In this document: piece by piece, positions 7,863 through 15,917 of the stretch
How positions within the stretch are numbered: position 1 is the first letter of the stretch
Layout: every line of letters starts with the position of its first letter
Assembly: GCA_021203865.1 (NCBI GenBank)
Contig: JAJQAJ010000071.1
Coordinates: forward strand, 1 to 33,739
Source of the DNA: Clostridia bacterium
Lineage (GTDB): Bacteria; Bacillota; Clostridia; Christensenellales; Borkfalkiaceae
DNA: 33,739 bases
Reading direction: 5' to 3'
Notes under the pieces: generated by a model
Told to the model about the DNA's origin: nothing
What the model saw: the letters and a program-made list of their open reading frames with translations, nothing else
Database searches by the model: none
Translations under genes and position numbers: made by a program

Positions 7863-9713
7863 CTAAATTTCCACCACCGTGGCCACCACCATGGGCGACT
7901 GACGGGTCTTTTTGAATATGTAGTTTTGGAGCGCGCGCTTTATGCGTTTTTTGAGCTCGTCCGAAGACCCTTTTTTGAGGTCGTAGTTTTCTATCACCTC
8001 GTCGACGACCGCCCGCATCTCCTTTTGATAGTTCCTGTGGAAGTCATAGACAAATCCCCTCGAGTTTATGACGGGCTCTCCGAGGACAAGTCCGTTCGAC
8101 ACGGCGACCGAGACAATGAAAAGTCCCTCCTCTGAAAGCTGCTTTCTGTCCTTGACAACGATGCTCGCTTTTTCGTCCTCAATCCCTTCCCCGTCGACGA
8201 GCCTCGACCCTGCGGGAATGTTCTGAACCCTTCTCACAACGCCGCCTTTGAGTTCGTACGCGCTGCCTATTTCGGCGAGGAAGATGTTCTGCTCCTTCAT
8301 GCCAAGCTCGACGGCGAGCCTCGCGTGCATCTTCTGGTGCCGGAACTCTCCGTGGATGGGGATGAAGTATTTGGGACGGAGCAGCGAATGCATTATTTTG
8401 TGCTCCTCGCGGCAGGCGTGCCCGGAGACGTGCACGTGCTCCAAAGCCTCATACACGACGTCGGCGCCCTTTTTGCAGAGGCTGTTTATGACCTTGTATA
8501 TGGACTTCTCGTTCCCGGGGATTGGAGACGCGGAGATTATGACCGAATCGTTCTTCCCTATGACGACGTCCCTGTTCTCGCCGTTCGCCATGCGCGTGAG
8601 TCCGCTCATGGCCTCTCCCTGGCTCCCCGTGGAGACTATGACAATCTGGCTGTCTTTGTAGTTTTTGAGTTTGCCGATGTCGACGAGGACACCCTGCGGC
8701 ACGGTTATCTCCTTTATCTTCTCCGCCGCCTCGATTATGGCGAGCATCGACCTGCCGTTAAGCGCGACCACCCTTCCGTGCGCCTTGGCGATGTCGCATA
8801 TCTGCTGGATCCTGTGAACGTTTGAGGCGAACGTCGCTATTATTATGCGCCTCGACGAATGCTCTTCAAAAATCCTGTCGAGTGCCTCACCCACGGTCTT
8901 CTCACTCATCGTGTACCCGGGCCGCTCTATGTTAGTGCTCTCGCCAAGATACAGCATAACCCCTTTTTCGCCGACGTCGGCTATGGATTTTAGGTCAATC
9001 GGCGCGCCCGCGACGGGCGTGAGATCTATTTTAAAGTCCCCGCTGTGGAATATGGTGCCCTGCGGCGTCGTTATGTCAAGCGCGAGCGACCCGGAAATCG
9101 AATGAGTGACGTTTATGAAATGAAAGCCGAACACGCCTATCTTAATCCTGTCCCCGGCTTTCACCGTCCGGGTATCGTATTCGGTTATCCTGTGCTCGTG
9201 GAGCTTATTGTCTATGAGCGCGAGGGAGAGCGCCGTGCCGAAGATTCTGACGCCTTTTATCTCTTTTAAAAGGTAAGGCACCCCTCCTATGTGGTCCTCG
9301 TGCCCGTGCGTTATTATGAGCGCGCGTATCTTGTCCCTGTTTTCCACGAGGTACGTGATGTCCGGCACTACGAGGTCTATCCCCGGCGTGTCCTCCGTGG
9401 GGAATATCGCCCCCGCGTCTATTATGACGATGTCACCCGCGCACTCAACGGCCGTCATGTTCTTGCCTATCTCGCCCACGCCGCCAAAAAACATCACCTT
9501 GACGCCGTCGTCTTTCTGTCCTTCACGCGTGGCTCCCATCTTCGCCGCGGGCTTATGAGCGGCCGGCGTCCCATGTCCCTTACCCCTGACGGAAAGTTTC
9601 TTTTTTGTGTCAATATCCGGGGCACCGGAAGATACGCCGCGCTGTCCGCCGCTCCTTCTGCGGCTCCCTTTCTGTCCGGAGCTTCCCTTCCTCTCATTTT
9701 TTTTGTCTTCCAC
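7863..9713 (-). CDS. rnj: Ribonuclease J
   Basis: A beta-CASP metallo-beta-lactamase RNase (endonuclease and 5'-3' exonuclease), central to mRNA decay and rRNA maturation in Gram-positive bacteria. The catalytic zinc motif HGHEDH is at 136-141; FFGGVGEIGKNM precedes it, HSGDFKIDLTPV and the beta-CASP region follow, and PIHGEFRH is the late conserved motif. The 616 residues exceed the usual 555 or so because of a basic, Ser/Gly/Arg-rich N-terminal tail of about 70 residues that looks disordered and may bind RNA. Start is GTG at 9713 with AAGGA close upstream. Only one J paralogue is visible here, so J1 or J2 cannot be told apart. Confidence 0.94.
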   Translation of the reverse strand: MEDKKNERKGSSGQKGSRRRSGGQRGVSSGAPDIDTKKKLSVRGKGHGTPAAHKPAAKMGATREGQKDDGVKVMFFGGVGEIGKNMTAVECAGDIVIIDAGAIFPTEDTPGIDLVVPDITYLVENRDKIRALIITHGHEDHIGGVPYLLKEIKGVRIFGTALSLALIDNKLHEHRITEYDTRTVKAGDRIKIGVFGFHFINVTHSISGSLALDITTPQGTIFHSGDFKIDLTPVAGAPIDLKSIADVGEKGVMLYLGESTNIERPGYTMSEKTVGEALDRIFEEHSSRRIIIATFASNVHRIQQICDIAKAHGRVVALNGRSMLAIIEAAEKIKEITVPQGVLVDIGKLKNYKDSQIVIVSTGSQGEAMSGLTRMANGENRDVVIGKNDSVIISASPIPGNEKSIYKVINSLCKKGADVVYEALEHVHVSGHACREEHKIMHSLLRPKYFIPIHGEFRHQKMHARLAVELGMKEQNIFLAEIGSAYELKGGVVRRVQNIPAGSRLVDGEGIEDEKASIVVKDRKQLSEEGLFIVSVAVSNGLVLGEPVINSRGFVYDFHRNYQKEMRAVVDEVIENYDLKKGSSDELKKRIKRALQNYIFKKTRQSPMVVATVVEI

Positions 9714-9739
9714 TAATCCTTGTCCTCTTCACGTTATGT

Positions 9740-9768
9740 GAGGGGTTGAACTTCTCATTCAACCCCTC
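9740..9768 (-). promoter_or_regulatory. Eleven-base-pair perfect hairpin just ahead of rnj
   Basis: GAGGGGTTGAA pairs exactly with TTCAACCCCTC around a seven-base loop. On the minus strand it lies five bases past the stop of the 1305-residue gene and about 27 bases before the rnj start. No T-run follows in that direction (ACATAACG), so it is not a classical terminator. It could protect the upstream transcript's 3' end or limit read-through into rnj; RNase J self-control is a guess. Confidence 0.55.
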
Positions 9769-9772
9769 ATTT

Positions 9773-12700
9773 TCACTCTTCTTTTCCGTCCTTTCCGGTC
9801 GTTCTGATGAGTTCTTCCTCTATGAGCTCCTCTGTCGTCTCATACGGGTACATCGCGACATAGTCTCTTTCGCGGACGTTCTGCTTTATGCCGCCGCGCC
9901 TCGCGAGAAGGTTGTCAATGAGACGGATGGCTTTCTTCGCGCCGAGCGGACTTTTCACTTTGACCATCATCGGCGTGTTCGCAACTGACTTGATGTCTGA
10001 GGCGTCAACCTGGTGATAGACGGTTTCTTTGAACTCCTGCGGATTGAGGGCGAGATACAAAACCAAAGTCTTGCCTCGAATTTTAAGCCGTCCTATCGTC
10101 TCCCGGCCTTTATTGAACCTCTCGCCGCCCCACGAGAGATTTGAGTTTACCTTCCTGTACGCGAGAAACGCCGTCTTTATTCTCCCGTAGAACGTCTTTA
10201 TGTCATCGGAGCCTTGGATTATCCTCGAAATGAAGCTCCTGTTGTACTTCATCATTGTCCCGAAATCAGCGGTGATGGGTTGTGATTCGTCTCTTTTCGC
10301 GGCGTGCTGGCGTACCTTGGGCACCGTCTGGTCAAGAATTATTAAAACCTCTTCAACGGGCTCTTTCTCTTTCGCTTCCTTCTCCTTTATCTTTACATCT
10401 TCCGTCTCGTCCTCTATCTCCATGTCGCCTATAAGGTCGCTTATGGTGATGAGCTCTCCGTCATCGACGTATTCGTCTTCCGCCTCGTCAAAATACGCCG
10501 TAGGGGCCGAAGTTTCCTCTTCGTCCTTTTCTTCTTCCGCCTCTTCGGGCCGCTCATCGGAAGGCGCCGTATTTTCCGGCCCTCTTACCTCATCCCCTGC
10601 AACTTCTCTTTCCGCCATGACGACGCCGCTTTCAAGGATGCCGAGAATCTCTTTTGCCCTTTCGTCTACCACGTCGACTTTTTTCTCTATCACCCCACCT
10701 TCGCCCAGGTACTTTTTGACCTCTTCAAGGACGATGTCGGAAATCCTTTCTATGGACGCGTCGTCGAGCCCCGCGAAATGCTCTGTCACGGTTTCGCTCT
10801 CGACTGTGAGCTTTTCTGCCACTTTCTCGGAAAGCTCGTCATAATTTATGTCGATTTTTAGACTGTCGGCGTTTATTTCGATGTGCTCGCCTTCCATGAC
10901 GGCGGTTATTCTGTCCACCACCTCATCTTTCGCGGTGTCGATTTTGTCATAAATCTCTACGCTTTCGCCCTGTATGGTTTCGCCCGAAAGCGCGTCGACA
11001 ATTTTTTTCGCGAGCTCGCCAGCGTCAATCCTTTCAAAGACGGCCCTCGCTATTTTTTCGCATCCTTCTTCGTCAACCGTGACGTCATACCCGGTGGGCA
11101 GAATCTCCGCCACGGATTTTGCTATGCTTTCGGAAAGTTCGTCAACTTTCTCCTCGCTTATCACGGCCTCCGCGGGGGCGTCGCTCTCCGCTCTTTTTTC
11201 GAGAATATCCGTCACGACCTCACGCACGATGTCGGATACCTTTCCGTAATCGACAAAATCGAAGTCAAGGTCTTCCTCGTCTTCGCCGTCCGTGTAGTCC
11301 ATGGCGTCAACGACCTTTTTGGCGACGACGTCGGAAAGCTCCTCATAATCGTTTTTCCTTACCTCGTCTATTCCCCTTGTCACGCCACGCTGAACTATGC
11401 GTCCTATTCTCGCGTAATCGACGTTTCCCTCTCCCTCGGAAGCATCCTCCTCATCGGGTATATTTTCCACCCCGTCGAACTCGCTTTCCTCTATCTCATC
11501 AATGTAATCTACTATGCTTTTTGCTATCTGCCTATAATCTATGTCGAGGGAAGCTATCGCCTCCTGGACCGCCGTCTCGACGACGTCAGTCAAAATTTCG
11601 TAATCGAGCTCTTCAATTGTCTCGTCGACGGCTTCGCGCTCAGCCCCCTCCTCATCGACATCCTCGGCCTCCGTCGCGGTCTCGACGATTTCCTCATTCG
11701 GATACTCCTCGCCTATGAGTCTTTCCGCGAGAAGCGCGGCGAGCTCTTCATAGTCTATCGTCACATCCATTATCTCCGTGAAATCGGGGATGTCCATCCT
11801 TTCGACTATTTTCTCCGCTATCTCCCCTGAATCAATTATTACCTCGGGCGAGGGCACGGCGACTTTCTCCGCTATCATTTCGGAGAGGCGTTCATAATCC
11901 ATGTTCAAAGCGGCGCCGGAATTTTCCGCATAGCTTTCCGTGTAGGTCTCTTCCGCGGTCTCCATTTTTACCTTTTTCGATATCAAATCGGAAAGCTCCT
12001 CTAAGTCCACGTCGACTGTTACCTCCACCGGCATGTCGTTCGCTCTTTCGGGAGTTTCGACGTTTATCCTTTTCGCGATAAGGTCGGATAAAAGCTCATA
12101 GTCTATGTCGGCGGCGATGCTTTGCGCGGCGTCCTCATCGTAGCCTCTCGCGGTCTCAAAGCTCGTCTCTTTGACGGTGACGGGCTCCGCCGTCTTCTGG
12201 GCGGGAATCAAAGCTGCAATTTTCCCCGCGAGAAGGTCGTAATCCATCTCGACGCTCACACTATTTTCCGCGCTTTGGAAGGAAGTTTCCGCCGCGGGCC
12301 ACTCAATCCTGTTCGCGAGAATGTCGGCGAGTTTCTCATAATCGAAGAACTCGTCAACCACTATGTCATCATGCTCGCTAAGCTTGTCCGCAACTAGCGC
12401 GGCGAGTCTGTCGTAATTCAAAGTTTCATAGAAACTGTGCGTCTCCTCCGAGACGGTGTGTGTCACGGGAGCGCTCATAACTTCCGTCACGGGCGTCTTC
12501 TCGCCGGAAAGCCTGTCCGCGATGATGTCGGCGACTCCCTCGACATCGAACTCCTCCTCAACATCTATCTTCTCGGCGAGCTTCCCCGCGAGCGCGCCGA
12601 TGTTTTCTTCGCTCGTGAGACGCTCCGTGATAAGTTCGGACAAAAGTTCATAGTTGAAGTCCTCGGCGTCTATGGCGTCGACATCGATGTATTCATCCTC

Positions 12701-13690
12701 GGCGCTAGATTTGGGCCCGGTTTCATAGGACGTGTCCATAACGCGCGTTTCACTCACGCGCGCGGGGCCGACTCTGTCAGCGACAAGCTTCGCGAGCCTG
12801 TCGTAGTCGATGTTCTCCTCCGTGTTTATTTCTATGCCGATTTTCTGTGCGATAAGATTCGAGAGTTGTTCGTAGTTTATCTCCGTGCCCGCCTCGGGAG
12901 CATTCACGCGGTCCGAGTTTATCTTCTCGGCGATGCTTTCCGCGAGCTCTTCCGTGTCTATGCCGGAGGAGGCGAACGCAAGCTGTTCGGCAACCTTGGC
13001 GGCGATGTCGTCGGCGGAGACAATCTCCTGCACGGGCGCGTTTGAAACGCGTATCATGTCGGCGACCTTTCTCGCAATATCCGAGCTGTCCGCTGTATCG
13101 TTCACGGAGACGGCCGCGGCATCTTCCTCCGTATCCTCTACCTCTTCCGCGGCGAAGTATTCGGCGAACACTTCCTCCACACCGTCGTTTATGGCGTCAT
13201 AGTCAATCCTCGACGCCACAGCGTCAGCGAGTTCACCGTTTCCGAGACGTGCCATGACGGCGTCGGCGAGTTCTCCGTTCCCAAGGCGCTTCATGACGGC
13301 GTCGGCGATGTCGTCCACGCTGAACGATGTGTTCTCCCCGACATGCGCGACGGACGCCTGGAGATCGTCAATCTTTTTGACGAGAAGACTTATCGCGTCG
13401 TTCATTTTGTCATACATCGACTGAGTCTGCTGTGCGATGTATTTGATCTGTTGCCTCAGCGCGGCGTTCTCTTCGAGCGTTCTCTCGAAGATTTCGCTGT
13501 TCTGCCGGGACAGGAACGACGTGTTGGACGCGGTCTTGTCAACCCTGCTGACTATGGCGTTGGATGTGCTGAGAAGACAGTCGACTTTCTCAATTATGAC
13601 ATCGGCCTTTTTGCGAGGTTCCGCAGGCTGCTGGGCGACTGGCGCCGGCGTCTGCCGGATTTCGTTTTGCGTTTGCTTGCCTTTACTCAT
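9773..13690 (-). CDS. Giant acidic repeat protein of unknown function with conserved C-terminal domain
   Basis: I do not recognise a named family. The 1305 residues divide into: a polar Gln/Pro-rich head (1-30); a likely coiled coil (31-115); about 25-30 amphipathic units at 123-995, each close to (I/L)(D/N)Y(E/D)xLSxxIAxx(I/V), e.g. INYEQLSNLIAQKI (271-284), IDYELLSDLIAKRI (529-542), INYDELSEKVAEKL (948-961); a very acidic stretch (1030-1115); and a basic globular domain (1123-1290) containing LSWGGERFNKGRETIGRLKI and GKTLVLYLALNP. The C-terminal domain resembles one I recall from hypothetical Clostridia/Bacilli proteins. No signal peptide or membrane helix, so probably cytoplasmic. Linkers are Glu/Asp rich and of variable length, so the units look like spaced helices, not a tight solenoid. 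It has its own promoter and lies upstream of rnj. Confidence 0.85.
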   Translation of the reverse strand: MSKGKQTQNEIRQTPAPVAQQPAEPRKKADVIIEKVDCLLSTSNAIVSRVDKTASNTSFLSRQNSEIFERTLEENAALRQQIKYIAQQTQSMYDKMNDAISLLVKKIDDLQASVAHVGENTSFSVDDIADAVMKRLGNGELADAVMARLGNGELADAVASRIDYDAINDGVEEVFAEYFAAEEVEDTEEDAAAVSVNDTADSSDIARKVADMIRVSNAPVQEIVSADDIAAKVAEQLAFASSGIDTEELAESIAEKINSDRVNAPEAGTEINYEQLSNLIAQKIGIEINTEENIDYDRLAKLVADRVGPARVSETRVMDTSYETGPKSSAEDEYIDVDAIDAEDFNYELLSELITERLTSEENIGALAGKLAEKIDVEEEFDVEGVADIIADRLSGEKTPVTEVMSAPVTHTVSEETHSFYETLNYDRLAALVADKLSEHDDIVVDEFFDYEKLADILANRIEWPAAETSFQSAENSVSVEMDYDLLAGKIAALIPAQKTAEPVTVKETSFETARGYDEDAAQSIAADIDYELLSDLIAKRINVETPERANDMPVEVTVDVDLEELSDLISKKVKMETAEETYTESYAENSGAALNMDYERLSEMIAEKVAVPSPEVIIDSGEIAEKIVERMDIPDFTEIMDVTIDYEELAALLAERLIGEEYPNEEIVETATEAEDVDEEGAEREAVDETIEELDYEILTDVVETAVQEAIASLDIDYRQIAKSIVDYIDEIEESEFDGVENIPDEEDASEGEGNVDYARIGRIVQRGVTRGIDEVRKNDYEELSDVVAKKVVDAMDYTDGEDEEDLDFDFVDYGKVSDIVREVVTDILEKRAESDAPAEAVISEEKVDELSESIAKSVAEILPTGYDVTVDEEGCEKIARAVFERIDAGELAKKIVDALSGETIQGESVEIYDKIDTAKDEVVDRITAVMEGEHIEINADSLKIDINYDELSEKVAEKLTVESETVTEHFAGLDDASIERISDIVLEEVKKYLGEGGVIEKKVDVVDERAKEILGILESGVVMAEREVAGDEVRGPENTAPSDERPEEAEEEKDEEETSAPTAYFDEAEDEYVDDGELITISDLIGDMEIEDETEDVKIKEKEAKEKEPVEEVLIILDQTVPKVRQHAAKRDESQPITADFGTMMKYNRSFISRIIQGSDDIKTFYGRIKTAFLAYRKVNSNLSWGGERFNKGRETIGRLKIRGKTLVLYLALNPQEFKETVYHQVDASDIKSVANTPMMVKVKSPLGAKKAIRLIDNLLARRGGIKQNVRERDYVAMYPYETTEELIEEELIRTTGKDGKEE
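9991..13330 (-). repeat. Degenerate tandem coding repeats inside the 1305-residue gene
   Basis: At DNA level the helical units recur as variants of a segment encoding YExLSxxIAxxI. The clearest exact repeat is the pair GNGELADAV (138-146 and 150-158) near the N-terminus. Most units have diverged in sequence while keeping the Tyr-x-x-Leu spacing, which points to old duplications kept by selection. The repeats also keep long reading frames open on the opposite strand, which are artefacts. Boundaries are approximate. Confidence 0.6.
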
Positions 13691-13768
13691 ATGTTAAAAA
13701 CCTCTCGAATCATGTCTTCCCGGTCTTAAATCGCACAATCGGCCCGGTAGACAAAATAATACTCTTGT

Positions 13769-13797
13769 ATTTTACAATATAAAAACGCAAATGTAAA
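13769..13797 (-). promoter_or_regulatory. Promoter of the repeat-protein gene
   Basis: TTTACA at 13797-13792, 17-base spacer, TAAAAT at 13774-13769. Expected transcript start is near 13762, leaving a leader of about 70 bases. The start codon at 13690 is preceded by AGAGG ten bases upstream. Confidence 0.6.
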
Positions 13798-13799
13798 TA

Positions 13800-14699
13800 G
13801 CATTGAAGCAAAAAATTCAGGTTAAAATTAAAAGACGGCCACTCAATCGGGCATATTTGCCCACGTACGATGGCGTAAATCCCCCGAAAACGACGATGAG
13901 ATGGCGGGCTTTTACGTGGCGTGGCTTACTTCGCCGTGTGCGTGAAAACGCAATATGTTGGGCGTAAACTTCAGCGCCGCGCCAAATGACGGACGGACGC
14001 GCCCCGGGAAAGTCTTTTTCCGACGCCCCTCAATATCCCCGCGCGAAAAAATTCTGACCGCGGGAAAGAAAAAATTTTTTTCCGAATGCCGAAAAATCAC
14101 TTTGAAACGGCGCCGCAAGACGGGGACTTTTCGCCGTCACCTTCGCTTTGCCCGCATCCGTGCGAAGAAAAAGGCCGCGCCCTACAAACCCGTCGGGCGG
14201 CGGCACAAATCGCGCGTGCCTCGAAAAGAGAAATGAAAACGCACGCCATATGTCCAAATGACCCAAGGTGCGAATATAAGACCCAACCCAAAAACCCGCG
14301 GGCTCGGCATATTCCCCGCCTTCTCATCCGGCGCTATGGCGAAACTTTCGCCGCGGCATATGTGCCGCTCTTGCGGGCGCTCCGCGGGGAAGAAAAGTCG
14401 GGCGTTGAAAAAAGCCCGGCGTCCTGCCCTCATGCCTTTTCGTTTTGTGATGTCTTCATGACGGAGTCACGCTCGGCAATCGGCAAAAGATTTAAAAACG
14501 CCCATAAAAGATGGCGCGGCGATTGAGGCGGGGATAAGGATAAAAATTCCACGAAGCGAAAGGGGCCACGGTCCCGTCCCATAAAAATAAAGGGGGAAGC
14601 GTTTTTGGCCGACCTTACAAAACCGGGTCCGCTTTATTGATTGACATTCAATTTTTGTATCCTTAGTCTCTGATTATTTGAACGCGCCGTCTTATTTTG
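13800..14699. other. Long stretch without a convincing gene
   Basis: About 900 bases between the repeat-protein promoter and the serC promoter. All six frames contain open stretches of up to about 145 codons, but they are Arg/Pro/Ser-rich, overlap one another, lack good ribosome sites and show no family motif. Small hairpins occur (GCGGCA-TATG-TGCCGC near 14354; CGGGC...GCCCG near 14399), none with a clear terminator tail. It may be a decayed locus, but I could not identify a parent gene. Confidence 0.5.
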
Positions 14700-14729
14700 T
14701 TGTACATCCGCGGCGTTTTCAGTTATAAT
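14700..14729 (+). promoter_or_regulatory. Promoter of serC-serA
   Basis: TTGTAC at 14700-14705, 18-base spacer, TATAAT at 14724-14729. Transcription should begin near 14736, directly at the edge of the TGCATA cluster. A second, weaker candidate lies upstream (TTGACA at 14641-14646 with TAGTCT 17 bases on). Confidence 0.65.
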
Positions 14730-14743
14730 CTTATTGTCGTGAA

Positions 14744-14812
14744 TATGCATGATTTATGCATAAATCCGGTTGTTTTCTGCATAATTTCGTGAAATATGCA
14801 ATTTTTTGCATA
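14744..14812 (+). promoter_or_regulatory. Cluster of TGCATA palindromes (probable operators) in the serC leader
   Basis: Four or five copies of TGCATA/TATGCA lie between the promoter and the serC ribosome site. They form a perfect 16-base palindrome, GATTTATGCATAAATC (14751-14766), within a wider repeat TATGCAT-GATTT-ATGCATA (14744-14762), and a second dyad TATGCAA-TTTT-TTGCATA (14795-14812) whose left arm also pairs with TGCATA at 14778-14783. Placement just after the start point suits a repressor. The size and TTGCATAA core recall ARG boxes of some Gram-positive ArgR proteins, but the regulator is not known. Confidence 0.6.
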
Positions 14813-14842
14813 AACAATGAATAAACCGTACGGAGGAACATT

Positions 14843-15916
14843 ATGAGAGTTTACAATTTCGCGGCCGGGCCGTCCTGCCTTCCGGAAGCCGTTCTGAAAA
14901 AAGCTCAGGCGGAGTTTCTGGATTTCGCGGGGACAGGGATGTCGATATGCGAGATATCGCACAGGGACAAGGCGTTCGGGGCAATGGTGTCTGAGACGGA
15001 GGCTCTGGTCCGCGAGCTTCTGAACGTCCCGGAGGACTACGCCGTGCTCTTTTTGCAGGGCGGGGCGAGCACACAGTTCGCGGCGGTGCCTTTGAATCTC
15101 ATGCACACCGGAAAGGCCGACTACATCGTGACGGGCAACTTCGCGAAAAAAGCCTGGCAGGAAGGGAAAATCTACGGGGACGCCGTGAAGATAGGTGACT
15201 CGTCCGACAAAACCTACACATACATCCCCGATCTTGACAAGCTCGAATACACACCGGGAGCGGACTACCTTCACATAACTTCAAACAACACAATCTTCGG
15301 TTCGGTTTACCCCGAGTTTCCGGTCACGGACGCGCCCCTCGTCGCCGACATGTCGTCGGAGATATTCTCGCGCGAAATTGACGTTTCAAAATTCGCGGTG
15401 ATATATGCGGGCGCGCAGAAGAACCTCGCCCCCGCCGGAGTGACGATAGTCATAGCGAAAAGGGAGCTCATCCAGGACCCTCTCAAAATCTGCCCGACCA
15501 TGCTTCAATGGAAGGTGCAGGATGAAAATTGTTCGCTCTACAACACACCCCCTTCTTTTTCCATCTACATGGCAAATCTCGTCCTCAAAGACTTGAAGGC
15601 GAAGGGCGGTGTCAAGGCGATTCATGAGAGAGACGTCTACAAAGCCGGACTTCTCTATGACTTCATAGACGAATCGAAGCTCTACAAAAACAACGTCGAG
15701 AAGAAATACCGCTCGATAATGAACATCCCCTTCGTCACGGGCTCGGACGAGCTCGACGCGAAATTCATAGCCGAGGCGAAAAAAGAAGGTCTGCTTTCCC
15801 TCAAGGGGCACCGTCTCGTCGGCGGCATGAGGGCGAGCATCTACAACGCCATGCCCGTCGAAGGCGTCGAGGCGCTCATAACGTTCATGAAGAAATTTGA
15901 GAAGGAGAACGCGTGA
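14843..15916 (+). CDS. serC: Phosphoserine aminotransferase
   Basis: Converts 3-phosphohydroxypyruvate and glutamate to phosphoserine and 2-oxoglutarate, the second step of serine synthesis. The 357 residues show the family start NFAAGPSCLP, GGASTQFAAVP at 73-83, TSNNTIFG, and the PLP-binding Lys193 in YAGAQKNLAPAG. GGAGG lies six bases before the ATG. First gene of a two-gene operon with serA; its stop is one base from the serA ATG. Expression is probably controlled at the TGCATA cluster upstream. Confidence 0.96.
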   Translation: MRVYNFAAGPSCLPEAVLKKAQAEFLDFAGTGMSICEISHRDKAFGAMVSETEALVRELLNVPEDYAVLFLQGGASTQFAAVPLNLMHTGKADYIVTGNFAKKAWQEGKIYGDAVKIGDSSDKTYTYIPDLDKLEYTPGADYLHITSNNTIFGSVYPEFPVTDAPLVADMSSEIFSREIDVSKFAVIYAGAQKNLAPAGVTIVIAKRELIQDPLKICPTMLQWKVQDENCSLYNTPPSFSIYMANLVLKDLKAKGGVKAIHERDVYKAGLLYDFIDESKLYKNNVEKKYRSIMNIPFVTGSDELDAKFIAEAKKEGLLSLKGHRLVGGMRASIYNAMPVEGVEALITFMKKFEKENA

Positions 15917-15917
15917 C

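Noticed and set aside
10883-11830. Long open frame on the plus strand within the repeat-protein gene
   Set aside because: It mirrors the repeats of the minus-strand gene, has no ribosome site or family motif, and its residues are those expected from the reverse complement.
14086-14526. Plus-strand frame of 146 codons in the gene-poor stretch
   Set aside because: No ribosome site, composition unlike real genes here, several competing frames of similar length.
14737-14842. T-box or other riboswitch ahead of serC
   Set aside because: No T-box core sequence or specifier stem; the leader is short and filled with DNA-type palindromes.
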